Positions 55,301 to 64,000 of a stretch of 64,000 nt of DNA are shown one piece after another; within the stretch, counting starts at the first letter, position 1; every line of letters begins with the position of its first letter. Location of the stretch: positions 84,439 through 148,438 of the forward strand of contig NW_004797316.1 of the NCBI RefSeq assembly GCF_000002075.1. Reading direction: 5' to 3'. The notes under the pieces were generated by a model. That model made no database searches. It was not told the DNA's origin and saw nothing but the letters and a program-made list of their open reading frames with translations. Source of the stretch: Aplysia californica (taxonomy: Eukaryota; Mollusca; Gastropoda; Aplysiida; Aplysiidae). Both the position numbers and the translations under genes were made by a program.

Positions 55301-57704
55301 GCAGAGCTTGGGACTACTTTTTAAACAATTTAATAGCATTTCATAACCTCAGCTGAACAATTTTATTTCAATACTCTCAACCTCTCGACATCTAACTGAT
55401 TTTCTTGATTTTAACATTTACTAGTACAGCTTGGTGCAAATGAAAATGGAAGTTCAAACACACACTCACGCTGCAAGGAAGTCTCACTGACCTATCCCAC
55501 CCTCTGAATTAGTTACAAGTTTCAATAGCCAATGAATACCAACAAGAACTCATATAAACAATGTCCATGACCACTCACTTTCACTAAAGACTTCCTATAC
55601 TCCTCATCTGAAAACTCCTTTGTAGTCACGGCACACTTCCATGTAAGACCAAGGTTATCAAATGCTTCATGAAAAAGCCAACCCAGTAGGCCAACTCACC
55701 TGATGAGACTTGTTATCAAAGCGCCCCTGACCACTGTCCTGCCTTGGCTTGGACTTCCCATCAGCATTGTATCTAAAAACACGAAGCATTTTACTCACTT
55801 ATTGATATACTTTATATTGCTAACAGAGGTGCATATGCTTGTTGATATTCAAACTATAAAACACAAAGAATACTGGAAATATAGGGCTTGGATTTCTCGC
55901 AAGGTTGGTTTTCATAATAAAAACATCATGCTATAAATGATGGAAGTGATACTGATAAATTCATAAATCTTTTCTGGTAAAATTCTGTCCTCTATCAGCG
56001 TTTGCCTGATTTAAGCCAAAGTTTTAAGAGAAAAACTGAAGAACCTTATCCTTTATATTTTAAAAAAAAGTAAGGAACGGGGGAAAGGAAAGGAACTGTA
56101 AACCAACATTCACCTTAAAACGGATATTTAAGTCCTTACTCTCTCCTCATACAGTTATAAAATACAAAGTAAAGAACAAACTGATGCAAAAATAATTACA
56201 GACATATGAAAAACACTGTACTTGTTTATTCTTACATATTATTCTTACTCTGTACCGATACAAAGCGTTCGGTTTGTTGGTAAAAGAAAAGAATGGTTTA
56301 AAAATACCCTTCACTCACGTTCTAACCAACTGTGACACTACATCCTTCTGGAGCTCCACATAGTCAATCCTGTCAAACAGGTTGTCCCTATCCTCTGGCA
56401 GAGAAAAGTTGGCTTTCATTTCCAGAACAGCAGATTCAGGAACAACTTTACCTGCAAAATGAAATATTGTTATAATAGATAAAAAGAAAGCCCCTTACTT
56501 AATAAAAAAATCACCCCCCACCCCCAAATCTAACCACAAAACACAAAAGTGAGTTAGCACCGAGTTCATGATACTTCAGCAAACTCTCCTACAACTTTTA
56601 CTAGTTTTCCATGGCAAACAAGAACACTACCTTTTACTTTGACACTTTAACAGAACAATGGAAAAAGCAGAAGCCCAGGAAGGAGGAGAAAAGTAGAAAC
56701 AGATGAAGAATCAAAAGATTGATAAAAAAAAAAATCAAAAAAATCTGCAAAGCATTCATGATTGAAATCAATGAAACAACAAGGTACCATCTTCTTGTGT
56801 CCTCTTCTTTGATCTCCGCTCCAGCTCTGGATCATCAGGCTGTAACACAGCAGCGATCCTGTAGAATCCTGTAAAGTTCTTCATCTTCCTTCTGCGAGCA
56901 GACCCGTACACATTTGTTTGATCCAGAATATAGTTCCTCTTTCTTTTAGCCGCTGTAACAACAAAGACAGAAAAATGAAAAATCATAAGAATAAAAGGCA
57001 AAGTTTCCAGACAAAAGAGTACACATGCTCAAGTTGTGTAAAGACTGTGAAAAATGACAAGGCTTTACAGAAAAATCAATGACAAAGTTCTTACAGGCAC
57101 TGCATAATCATAAGGGTTTAGTACACCTTTCAACACTGTGACATTACATAATAGGTGACCAGTGTCAACGGTGTAGTGGTTAGGAGATTCACTGTCGCAC
57201 ACAGAATTTGTGAGTTTGATTCCTGTATGTGGAGAATTTTTTTTTCTCGAGTATAGTAACTGCTTTGTAATAACCCACATAACAGCAACTTTATCTTGTG
57301 TAACGAAACTTTTTCTATATAAACATAGAGACTGGCCAATAATTTTAAGGCGTGTGCATTCATCCTCCCTAGTTATCCTGCTTGGGCCCAAAATACACTT
57401 TGCTGGTAAGTACAGGATCCCAGTTCACACCCTCTTACTAAGAGCCACCATCCTTTAAGTGTCTCCCAACTGGCTGGGGATGGTGGTGTGTGGAATTTTG
57501 GCCACTATGATTAAGAGTAACAATACCCCTCTACTATCGAGCATCAGCTCACTTCAGAGGTCAAACCTCAGCACTGACGCTGCCCATGGCCAAAGTTCGA
57601 TCCCTGCGATGTAACAAAATCACCACATGCTATCATTACGACTCATGCTTGTGCGCATGCACATGTGTGTGTGTGTGGGAGGGGGGTGGGAAGAGGGAGG
57701 GAGG

Positions 57705-57778
<74 letters not shown>

Positions 57779-60766
57779 AAGAGAGAGAGAGGAGTGTCAT
57801 TTCTTTCAAGCAGTACCCCCCCCCCCAAAAAAAAAATATATAAAAAAAATAAATTATAAATTAAAAATAAATAGATAAAATAAATAAATAATTAAAATTC
57901 AGCTTGTAGCAATGTCTGCCGAACAGGAACCAAGACTTGCTTCCCAAGTGTGTTGCTATTATGAGGACACCACTGAATCTCTGTCTGTGTGATGGGACAT
58001 TGTATCTATCACTACTTGGGTTGGCTTTGACGGGCAGGGTCCAAGCAGCTCACCTTAATATGATCTAAATTGTGTGGATGGGAGCATAAAACACCTTCAA
58101 TTACACTTATACACTCTGATATAACAACCATTTCCAGAAAAACTGAGGCCAAGTTGGTAGACACCCTTGACAACTCCAAATAACCAAAGCTCAAGAACAC
58201 CCTAAAAGGACTTTAAATCAAGGCCATCAGCACCACAGTCAAGCATGATATCAACTGAGCTTACAGTTCACACCAATACACTTAAATATGAGACATAAAC
58301 AAATGTTCACAAGGCAATGAAAGCTTCATAAACATAATCTCACCGTTGTCTCAAAGATTTGCTCAGCTGCCTTTTCACATGAGTCGTTAACAATACTGCC
58401 AATCCAAATAGGGTAATATTACAGTCATCACAGAGAGCATGAAGACGTCTTTACATTATAATGTCAATATGCTTTTTTTTTCTGTGGTTCTCCCTGTTGT
58501 ACTTAAGGGGGAGCTCTGACGAGCTAAAAAATTTTCTATACATTGACCTGCATATATGAATTTAGCAAAGTCAGACTCAATGCCAAGGTGCCAAATGATT
58601 TGGGGTGTTATTCATGACACATATCACCCATTGCCATTGTGATGGTGGCCATCTCGAAAATTTAACACTAATCTTAAATTCCTAAAATCTCAAACATGGT
58701 TTGAGGTCACAGACTTCACGTCTTGCGTCTCACACCACGATCAGCGCCGCCCGCATCCCCCTCCCCCCCCAAACGTCAGAATTGGAGAGGCGAACTGTCT
58801 TTCAAGTTTGCCACCGCGCGGGATAAGACTCTGCATGCAGAATCTTAAAAATAATAATCACCGATAAAAATTGATTTCATCTTCGGAATCAGCGTATCAA
58901 AATACAGTAAGTGGCTCGCGTTCAACCTGATTTGATGCCATATTTAAATTCAAGCAAACTTCGTTTTTGATTGTCAATTTTGAATCTGAAGTCATGTATC
59001 AAGGTCACCAGCTGCGTTGTGTGCATCTGACGTCACAGCTGCTAGACCAAGGCCTAGGCCAACACACACAGGACACTTCCCGTGGCCTGGTTAAAAAACT
59101 GTTGGTGTCGGTCTATACGTTCTTATTCTCTGAGCGTCTGGGTGTCGGCTCCTTCCCAGAGCCGGTACTGGAGGCCTGGGGCCGGTACTGACACCTCCTT
59201 CGGTAGAACCGGAAGTTCTGGTACTGGGTACTGGTACCTGCCCATCCCTACTCTATAGCATGGTCACCTGTACAAACGGCCACTTTTCATTTTCCCCCTT
59301 GCGTTTTTCTATACAATTTAACTGTGTAAAACCGGCACGCCGCGGCCACCATATTTTAACACACAACCCCTATCACACCAAGCAACAACACCTGTCTTAG
59401 ATGGCCACCTCAGTGACTCCAATACGTTTTGTCATAATTTGTGCATTAGCCCCTGGCGTTGTGGGCGAGCCGTCATAATCCAATCACCTGTCGTTGTCAG
59501 GTAGTCCCTCTAACCAATCATGTTGCGTAAGCCCTTCCCAATGTTGACTAATAGGTAACAAATTTTCAGCTGCTGGTGAGGTAAGCGTGTGATCCCTCAT
59601 AACCCATAAGCCCCACCCAGAACTCATACACAAATCGTAAGTGAGATGAGTGGTCACTGTTTACCTAGTCTGTAACAAAGTAACAATGGACGTCAACATA
59701 GACCTGACAGAAGCGTCGCTTGTTCTCAGAGATTTTTAAAGTTTTAGTAGAGGCTTTACGGCGCTCGCAACTGCATAAGGTCATATGAACGCCAGAAGAT
59801 TAGAACTGTTACAAGAGAGTAACAAACCTAAAAAGGATGAAGGGGAGATAAGGACGATAGATGTTTGATAGGAAGGAAGAAGTAAACCACACCAGAGCAC
59901 TCGCCAACCACCCACTTAAAATGTACTTAAGTGGTGGCGAACCATGTGTTTGTTTTACCATAGCATTCAGTCCTCCTTGTTTGACACATTTCATTTTATT
60001 GTCACCCTTGCACAAAAGCAGCAAAAAAACCATACCCCCCCCGCGAAAACAACAACAATAACAATGCGGCTACTTTCGGTGGGGACCTCAGAAAGGAATG
60101 GTTTGTTTTCTTCATCTTGAACAGTCCTGCCTAAGACGGCCACTTTGTCCTTGACAATAGATGGCCGTCTTACACAGGTTCGACTGTACTTTGACACCAA
60201 TTTCCTGTTTCTATTTCTGATTTTAATGCTGTAAATAAGCAAATACTGTGTATCGTATAGAGAGCTGTAAGAACACAGATGAGGGATTTAGTGCTGCTTG
60301 TTATTCACGCTTGTCAATGTGTCATTTAAATGACCTACACTCTGGCTGGAAAATCTATTCTTTGAGTTTGAGAAAGAAACCCATCGACCCAACAACGATC
60401 GTATAGTGCAGGGAAGAAGCAAGACAGATAGACAGAAACAGCAAGGGGAAAGAAAATAAGTATGATCTACCAGTGCAGTTCACCAACCACCTACATTCTA
60501 TTCATGACACAGAAAGAGCATCTCGAAAATAGAAAATTTTAATACTCACCAATTGTGAACAGCTTGTTAAGACATTTTGTTGACTTTTCGATCAGCACCT
60601 CCCAGCGGCCTGCGTAGTTACGCTTCCTGGGTAAGCCCATCACTCTCATCTTGTCAATGAGAGTGTCAGTGCCAATGATATTGTAGCGTTTCTCTGGGTG
60701 ACCCTTCTGCATGTTGATGCCCCATGTTGTTTTGCCAGCGCCAGGGAGTCCCACAATCATAATCAT
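46860..60766 (-). CDS. HNRNPUL1: hnRNP U-like protein, P-loop domain to C-terminus; 5' exons off the right edge
   Basis: Known role: nuclear RNA-binding proteins with SAP, SPRY and a P-loop kinase-like domain, acting in mRNA processing and DNA-damage responses. Seen: eight exons (60550-60766, 56788-56952, 56319-56451, 55700-55772, 54004-54570, 52464-52727, 51610-51800, 46860-48384) with matching phases give about 1044 residues. First comes Walker [11 protein letters not shown], then [38 protein letters not shown], and [12 protein letters not shown], all typical of the family. Then follows a low-complexity tail of about 870 residues: Gly/Tyr/Arg, Pro/Ala, Ala-Gln repeats, poly-Gln, Arg-Asp repeats, Ser/Gly, a KSKWDQPG motif and Gly/Pro-rich C-terminus. 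Human HNRNPUL1 has only about 430 residues from the P-loop on. UL1 versus UL2/U is not settled. The SAP and SPRY exons are expected beyond 64000. Confidence 0.88.
48598..49883 (+). mobile_element. mariner DNA transposon, near full length, broken
   Basis: TA dinucleotides (48596-48597 and 49884-49885) flank inverted repeats of about 70 bp. The left end reads TGAGGGGCATACCAAAAG and the right end, reverse-complemented, CAAGAGGCGTACGAAAAG; both go on to a shared TTTTTTACCTGACC. At 1286 bp the length is that of an intact mariner. It lies antisense in the last intron of the hnRNPU-like gene. Arm divergence and coding damage say it is dead. Confidence 0.92.
48820..49767 (+). pseudogene. mariner transposase pseudogene
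   Basis: Pieces in three frames match mariner transposase in order: an N-terminal HTH part ([32 protein letters not shown]), VTMDET-stop-IHHY with the first catalytic Asp but its Trp codon turned into [33 protein letters not shown] with the second Asp, and [13 protein letters not shown] with the third. Spacing of the last two fits the D,D34D type. One clear stop and at least two frameshifts are seen. Confidence 0.88.
51610..51800 (-). CDS. HNRNPUL1: hnRNPU-like exon, Gln-rich
   Basis: [20 protein letters not shown] then a Gln run with CAG/CAA mixed codons, then [32 protein letters not shown]. 191 nt, phase 0 in and phase 2 out, donor CAG|GTAGATC. It runs naturally into the Arg-Asp repeat of the next exon. 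Confidence 0.85.
52298..52372. repeat. (GA)n followed by G run, hnRNPU-like intron
   Basis: About 24 GA units then G runs of up to 14, between the Ala-Gln exon and the Gln-rich exon. In the sense strand it is a long pyrimidine tract. Confidence 0.92.
52464..52727 (-). CDS. HNRNPUL1: hnRNPU-like exon with Ala-Gln dipeptide repeats
   Basis: 88 codons in phase 0. [20 protein letters not shown] ... [20 protein letters not shown], then about 10 Ala-Gln dipeptides encoded by near-identical GCCCAG-type hexamers, ending IQAAQQQ. Acceptor CTAAG, donor CAG|GTAGTT. A long (GA)n/G tract lies just after it in the intron. Confidence 0.85.
54004..54570 (-). CDS. HNRNPUL1: hnRNPU-like exon, Gly/Tyr then Pro/Ala-rich
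   Basis: 189 codons in phase 0. It opens [20 protein letters not shown], continues to a predicted nuclear-type basic patch PPSKRNK, then [18 protein letters not shown], and becomes Pro/Ala/Leu-rich ([19 protein letters not shown]) up to QTHAQ. Acceptor CCTAG, donor CAG|GTACAA. Confidence 0.85.
55700..55772 (-). CDS. HNRNPUL1: hnRNPU-like small exon
   Basis: [24 protein letters not shown], 73 nt, acceptor TTTAG, donor CAG|GTGAG. The phase fits both neighbours. It starts the disordered tail. Confidence 0.82.
56319..56451 (-). CDS. HNRNPUL1: hnRNPU-like exon, end of kinase-like domain
   Basis: [20 protein letters not shown] then [23 protein letters not shown]. It corresponds to human [17 protein letters not shown]. 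Acceptor TGCAG, donor AC|GTGAG, 133 nt. Confidence 0.93.
56788..56952 (-). CDS. HNRNPUL1: hnRNPU-like exon, [13 protein letters not shown] block
   Basis: [40 protein letters not shown] and [14 protein letters not shown]. Acceptor TACAG, donor G|GTACC, 165 nt. The [13 protein letters not shown] block is the hallmark of the U/UL family. Confidence 0.95.
57160..57240 (+). mobile_element. tRNA-derived SINE relic in hnRNPU-like intron
   Basis: GTGTAGTGGTTAGGAGATTC (A-box region) and GTGAGTTTGATTCCTG (B box), followed by a T run. Anticodon-arm symmetry is poor. It is upstream of a (GA)n tract. Confidence 0.5.
57679..57792. repeat. (GA)n microsatellite, hnRNPU-like intron
   Basis: G-rich lead followed by more than 35 GA units with a few AA interruptions. 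Confidence 0.92.
58790..59045 (+). repeat. Second copy of the 12.4-kb repeat
   Basis: Shared blocks in order with 12420-12680: TTTGCC-CCGCGCG, ATTGATTTCAT, CGGAATCAGCGT-TCAAAATA, GGCTCGC/TGCTCGC, AACCTGATTTG, and GCGTTG-GCATCTG. Same order and spacing within a few bases, moderately diverged. It lies in an hnRNPU-like intron. Confidence 0.75.
59250..60186. mobile_element. Third pogo-like element, degraded, in hnRNPU-like intron
   Basis: The right end, reverse-complemented, reads CAGTCGAACCTGTGTAAGAC GGCC, nearly the left end of the 31.3-kb element, and is followed by TA. CCTGT...GGCCAC units recur at about 59263, 59392 and 60127, plus an inverted copy at 60162. The left terminus is eroded. 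A SINE copy (59738-59922) lies inside it. Confidence 0.6.
59738..59922 (-). mobile_element. SINE-tail family copy
   Basis: Same body and tail as the 44.4-kb copy; plus-strand arms GGCGCTC 59760-59766 and GAACGCC 59787-59793 (one mismatch). It lies inside a degraded pogo-like element, so it inserted later. Confidence 0.78.
60550..60766 (-). CDS. HNRNPUL1: hnRNPU-like exon, Walker A
   Basis: [20 protein letters not shown] then [40 protein letters not shown] and [12 protein letters not shown]. Acceptor CGCAG, donor G|GTGAG, 217 nt. The nucleotide-binding GxxGxGKTT motif is intact. Confidence 0.95.
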
Positions 60767-61371
60767 CTGCGTGGTAGACAAGCAAAGCAACAGTCAGTCT
60801 CGCGCTACTGCAGCATAATCTAATTAACAGTCAAAATATATAGACACTACGGACTACATGTAAAAAAAATAAAGTACACATCAAACAATGGCAACCTACA
60901 TATACAATACATACAGTCACCTTCAACCTATATGAAAGCTCAAGTTTATCTTGGAAGCCAGAACAACACAACAGAAAGTGACTGACAAGAGAGTCCGTAT
61001 TTTGAACAGAAGTATAATGAGAGAAATGCAGTGATGTTTGCTGATAATCACTGTCTGATATAAAAGATAAAGGCAGAAGCAAGGTAGTGGATTGTGACCA
61101 TTTTCTAATCTACGACTGTGAGCTATGTCAAGGGAAACCAACATAAAATCTTCAAATAAAATAGTAATTTCTGCTACAAATGCACTGCTCGACTCTAGTA
61201 CCATCAACTGCAAATCAGTCTTAAAAACAGAAAGAAATGCACAAATACTGTATTGTAAACGAGTGCAGCCTAAGAAAGAGATGCATAATGTACTTTTATC
61301 CCCACCCAAAAGAGTACACCATATACAATAAAAAGAGGCTGTTCCATGCAATGACTATATTCACCCCAACC

Positions 61372-61373
<2 letters not shown>

Positions 61374-61427
<54 letters not shown>
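61374..61427. repeat. (GA)n microsatellite
   Basis: About 27 uninterrupted GA units, 0.6 kb upstream of the first visible hnRNPU-like exon. Confidence 0.92.
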
Positions 61428-61428
<1 letters not shown>

Positions 61429-61837
61429 CTTCTCTCTGTGAAGAACGGATATTCTTTCTGACAAAATTATTATATTTTGCAATAATTCATTCCTTATATA
61501 AGAACAAATATGAGAAAGATTACACAAATTCACGGAAAGGAAAAGTGTCTGATCTTACTTGAAAAAACCCACCAAAAAATGAAGGCAGCAGGGGGGGGGT
61601 TTAGAGACAGATTCAGCAGTACTGATGTATCATTTGAATGAATATACACGAGCTCACTTCAGCGAGGGAATGATAGCAAAACCACTAGAAAAAACTTATA
61701 TAAGAGAAAATGACTGATCTATCCACATGAAGAAGAAGTCTAGGGATAAGTATCTGGAATGTGAAACAGGGAATTAACTTGCTCAAGACAAAGATGTCAC
61801 CACAACCAAACCAGTTTCTGCTGTGTGAAAGTTATTT

Positions 61838-61950
61838 TTTAAAGTTTGAGTAAGAGTTTTATGGCACTTGCATCACAAATTGGTCATGTAAGTGCCAGTG
61901 TGAAAGTAACAGAGTAAACAATCCAACATTAGAAAAAAGAAATAAGTATA
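61838..61950 (-). mobile_element. SINE-tail family copy, variant hairpin
   Basis: Plus-strand arms GGCACTT 61863-61869 and AAGTGCC 61890-61896 pair at all seven positions across a 20-nt loop containing TTGGTCATGT. The flanking GAGTAAGAGTTTTAT matches AGTAGAGGTTTTAC of other copies. Confidence 0.65.
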
Positions 61951-62902
61951 TATTGTGAGCATCCATCTAGACAAAAAAAAAAGGAAGCTAACTGATGTAT
62001 AAATAGTTCAGAATCTACTAAACATATAGAACTGAACTTTTCAATGGGTTGCTGCAAGTGATAAACGAGCCAGACAGCTTACAAGAAGGGAATCACTGAA
62101 AGGGTCAAGATCTGAGAAGACTCAATGGCGGACACAATACTCACAATGCATATTTTCTTAAACTGTGCACCCCCTTAAAATGGTCAGTAAGATAACACAA
62201 CAAACAGATGAAGCCACACAGCAATAAAAATAACATTTAAAAAATCCAAATAAACAAAATATATAAGAAAGTATATAAATATGTAGATAAAAAAAGACTG
62301 AGGACAATGATCATGAACCTGAGTCTTAAGGAGTTAAGGACTACCTATAGAGTCCATGAGTAGACCCTCAATTTTTTTTCATAAGGCATAGCAACGCGGG
62401 CAACTGTAATATTCAAACCTTCAAAACCGTATAACCAGACACAGAGGACAAACTAGCGAATCCTTATTTGCGCAGAGTTAGTATTTTTTCTTGCTAAAAC
62501 AATACCCATACAAAACCTCAGAAGACTACATGACAATCCGGTTCATCTCAAGATCTACACTGTAAATTCCAAGGCATACTTTTTATTTCAATACTAAAAC
62601 TTGCAGCCGTAAATATAATTTTAAAATTCCAAATATTTCCTTTAAAATATTTTGCTGAATCTTTGTCTATGAGAAGATCCAGCTGCTAAGCCTAGCTATG
62701 AGTTGGGAAGACTAGATAAAATTAACATGGAGCGAGGAAGATTTTGTCAAATAGTTAGAGGAGCTCATCTATACAATGACGGTAATTTTGAGCTGCAAGC
62801 TGTCAAAAAGAAACGGGGGAGGAGAAACGAAGCAGGAACTACAAACAATGTTGTTGTTGAGTTGTGGTTTGTGGAGAGCCACCATGCAAACAAAAACAGC
62901 AG

Positions 62903-63082
62903 ATTTTAGTTTTAGTAGGGGTTTTACAGCATTTGCAACACAATAAGGTCATATAAGTGCCGAAGAATAGATGTTTGACAAGTGAGTAACATACACAAAA
63001 AAGAAGGAGAGATAAGGACAGATGTATGTTTGATAGGAAAGAAGTAGCAAGCAACACCAGAGCACCCGCCAACCACCCACAC
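62903..63082 (-). mobile_element. SINE-tail family copy, AT-shifted
   Basis: Same layout: tail loop with ATAAGGTCATAT, arms AGCATTT 62928-62934 and AAGTGCC 62955-62961, body with AGATGTATGTTTGATAGGAA and the end CACCAGAGCACCCGCCAACC. Confidence 0.72.
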
Positions 63083-63084
63083 AG

Positions 63085-63920
63085 CAGCATTTTGCTAATA
63101 ACAGATTAGGACAATAGAAACACCGAAAAGAAGTAGAAAAGAAGACCATACCAGAGCGTCCGCCACCCATCCTCACCTACCAACAAAGTTCTACAACCAT
63201 GCTACAAAAAATTTGGGATATATGAAAACAAAGCTCAAATGGACAAAGGCATTTATATTTAAATGCCCCTTCCCGATGTAAGGACAATGCCTATGACTAT
63301 AGCAAATCAGACAATATGTAAGGGTTGAGGGAATTCAATTATTGACTGTTGAAAACACAACAGTAATACTAAGTAAAGTGTTTTTGCCATAATGAGTAAA
63401 CTTTTCGCCTTCCACTTTCACCACCTATGTCCTTGTTTATGCCAATTCCATTTTCATCTCTTCAAAAGCACAAAAATTAAGTAATATATTTTTGAGAATC
63501 AAGAAAAAAAAATATGCCTTTTGAAAATGCACCTTTCTTGCACCATCATTTTGTGCCCAATTTATTGTTAAAACATATAAACTATTGTATTATAAGCCTC
63601 AACATTTTTAAAATTGTGCACGAGTGTGACTGCATGTGAACTAATGTAAATTTTTCACTATTTCTGTATTCATGAGGCATTTTTTTGTTCTTTTAAGCTT
63701 ACACTAGCTGTAAATAAAAAAAGTGAAAAAGAAGGCCCAACCAGTAGAGCTCTCCAACCACCCGCTTCACATTTCTCAGTTTTAATTTTAAGTAAAGAGG
63801 TACACATTGACACAATAAGTCATACAGAACTGGGAAAAAGTAAGACAGGTGCACAGACACAACAGAGGGATAGAAAAGAAGTAGAACAAACCAGTGGAGC
63901 CTTCCAACCACCCGCTTGAC
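63085..63920. repeat. Dispersed partial copies of the SINE 5' part
   Basis: AAGAAGTAGAA...CCAGAGCG-CCGCCACCC (63128-63170), AAGAAGGCCCAACCAGTAGAGC then TCCAACCACCCGCTTCAC (63729-63771) and AAGAAGTAGAACAAACCAGT then TTCCAACCACCCGCTTGAC (63877-63920) all resemble the end of the 62.9-kb SINE copy. None has a tail. Confidence 0.6.
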
Positions 63921-64000
63921 ATTTCTTGATCACACAACCATAGAAAGGTTTTCACAACAACAGTTGTATAGTGCAACACACAATTATTGTGCTACTGTGA

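Larger units (their letters stand above)
60767..62900. other. Intron or upstream region of hnRNPU-like gene
   Basis: No SPRY- or SAP-like exon was recognised between the Walker A exon and the right edge, so the acceptor at 60767 probably belongs to an intron that runs off the window. Short plus frames near 62.7 kb have no known match. Confidence 0.5.

Noticed and set aside
57586-57878. Arg-Glu repeat proteins (RERERE) at 57.6, 41.4, 52.2 and 61.3 kb
   Set aside because: These frames are translations of (GA)n microsatellites.

Overview
This is a metazoan nuclear window: three spliced protein genes with short exons, GT-AG introns of 0.5-3.6 kb, AT-rich non-coding DNA, and many short DNA-transposon, SINE and LINE copies. 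The host proteins are clear animal orthologues. Several tRNA-derived SINEs, TTAA and TA inverted-repeat MITEs and a LINE with a GAT-repeat tail suggest a lophotrochozoan, perhaps a mollusc. That placement is inference from general repeat flavour, not from a diagnostic gene.

Layout: 1-5043 is non-coding sequence with palindromes and degenerate tandem repeats. 5044-10714 (+) is a complete five-exon DESI1-like PPPDE peptidase (168 aa, catalytic His37/Cys108), with a deleted pogo/Tigger-like transposon in intron 4. 10911-19640 holds a TTAA-flanked element, a MITE and a 5'-truncated LINE (17186-18927) with a 16-bp target-site duplication and an open reverse-transcriptase frame. 19.6-26.9 kb is AT-rich without recognised exons and contains a neat piggyBac-type MITE. 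26994-32307 (-) carries six coding exons of PTEN, covering the PIP2-binding N-terminus and the phosphatase domain. The C2-domain exons were not found. 32.3-46.8 kb is non-coding, with LINE and Tc1 fragments, SINE copies and simple repeats. 46860-60766 (-) carries eight exons of an hnRNP U-like (HNRNPUL) gene, from its P-loop kinase-like domain to a very long low-complexity C-terminus. Its SAP/SPRY exons should lie beyond the right edge. A nearly full-length but broken mariner sits in its last intron. 60.8-64 kb is non-coding with SINE tails.

The three host genes act independently: deSUMOylation, PI(3,4,5)P3 dephosphorylation and RNA binding/processing. No operon or gene cluster is implied. 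The most unusual structure is in the mobile DNA. A dispersed SINE tail has a hairpin whose two arms change together between copies. Three pogo-like elements carry iterated CAGG-ending motifs near their ends. Several TTAA elements have matching termini. In the host genes, PTEN has an intron inside its HCKAGKGRTG signature, and the hnRNPU-like stop codon coincides with a good splice donor. No retroviral, Polinton or toxin fossils were recognised.
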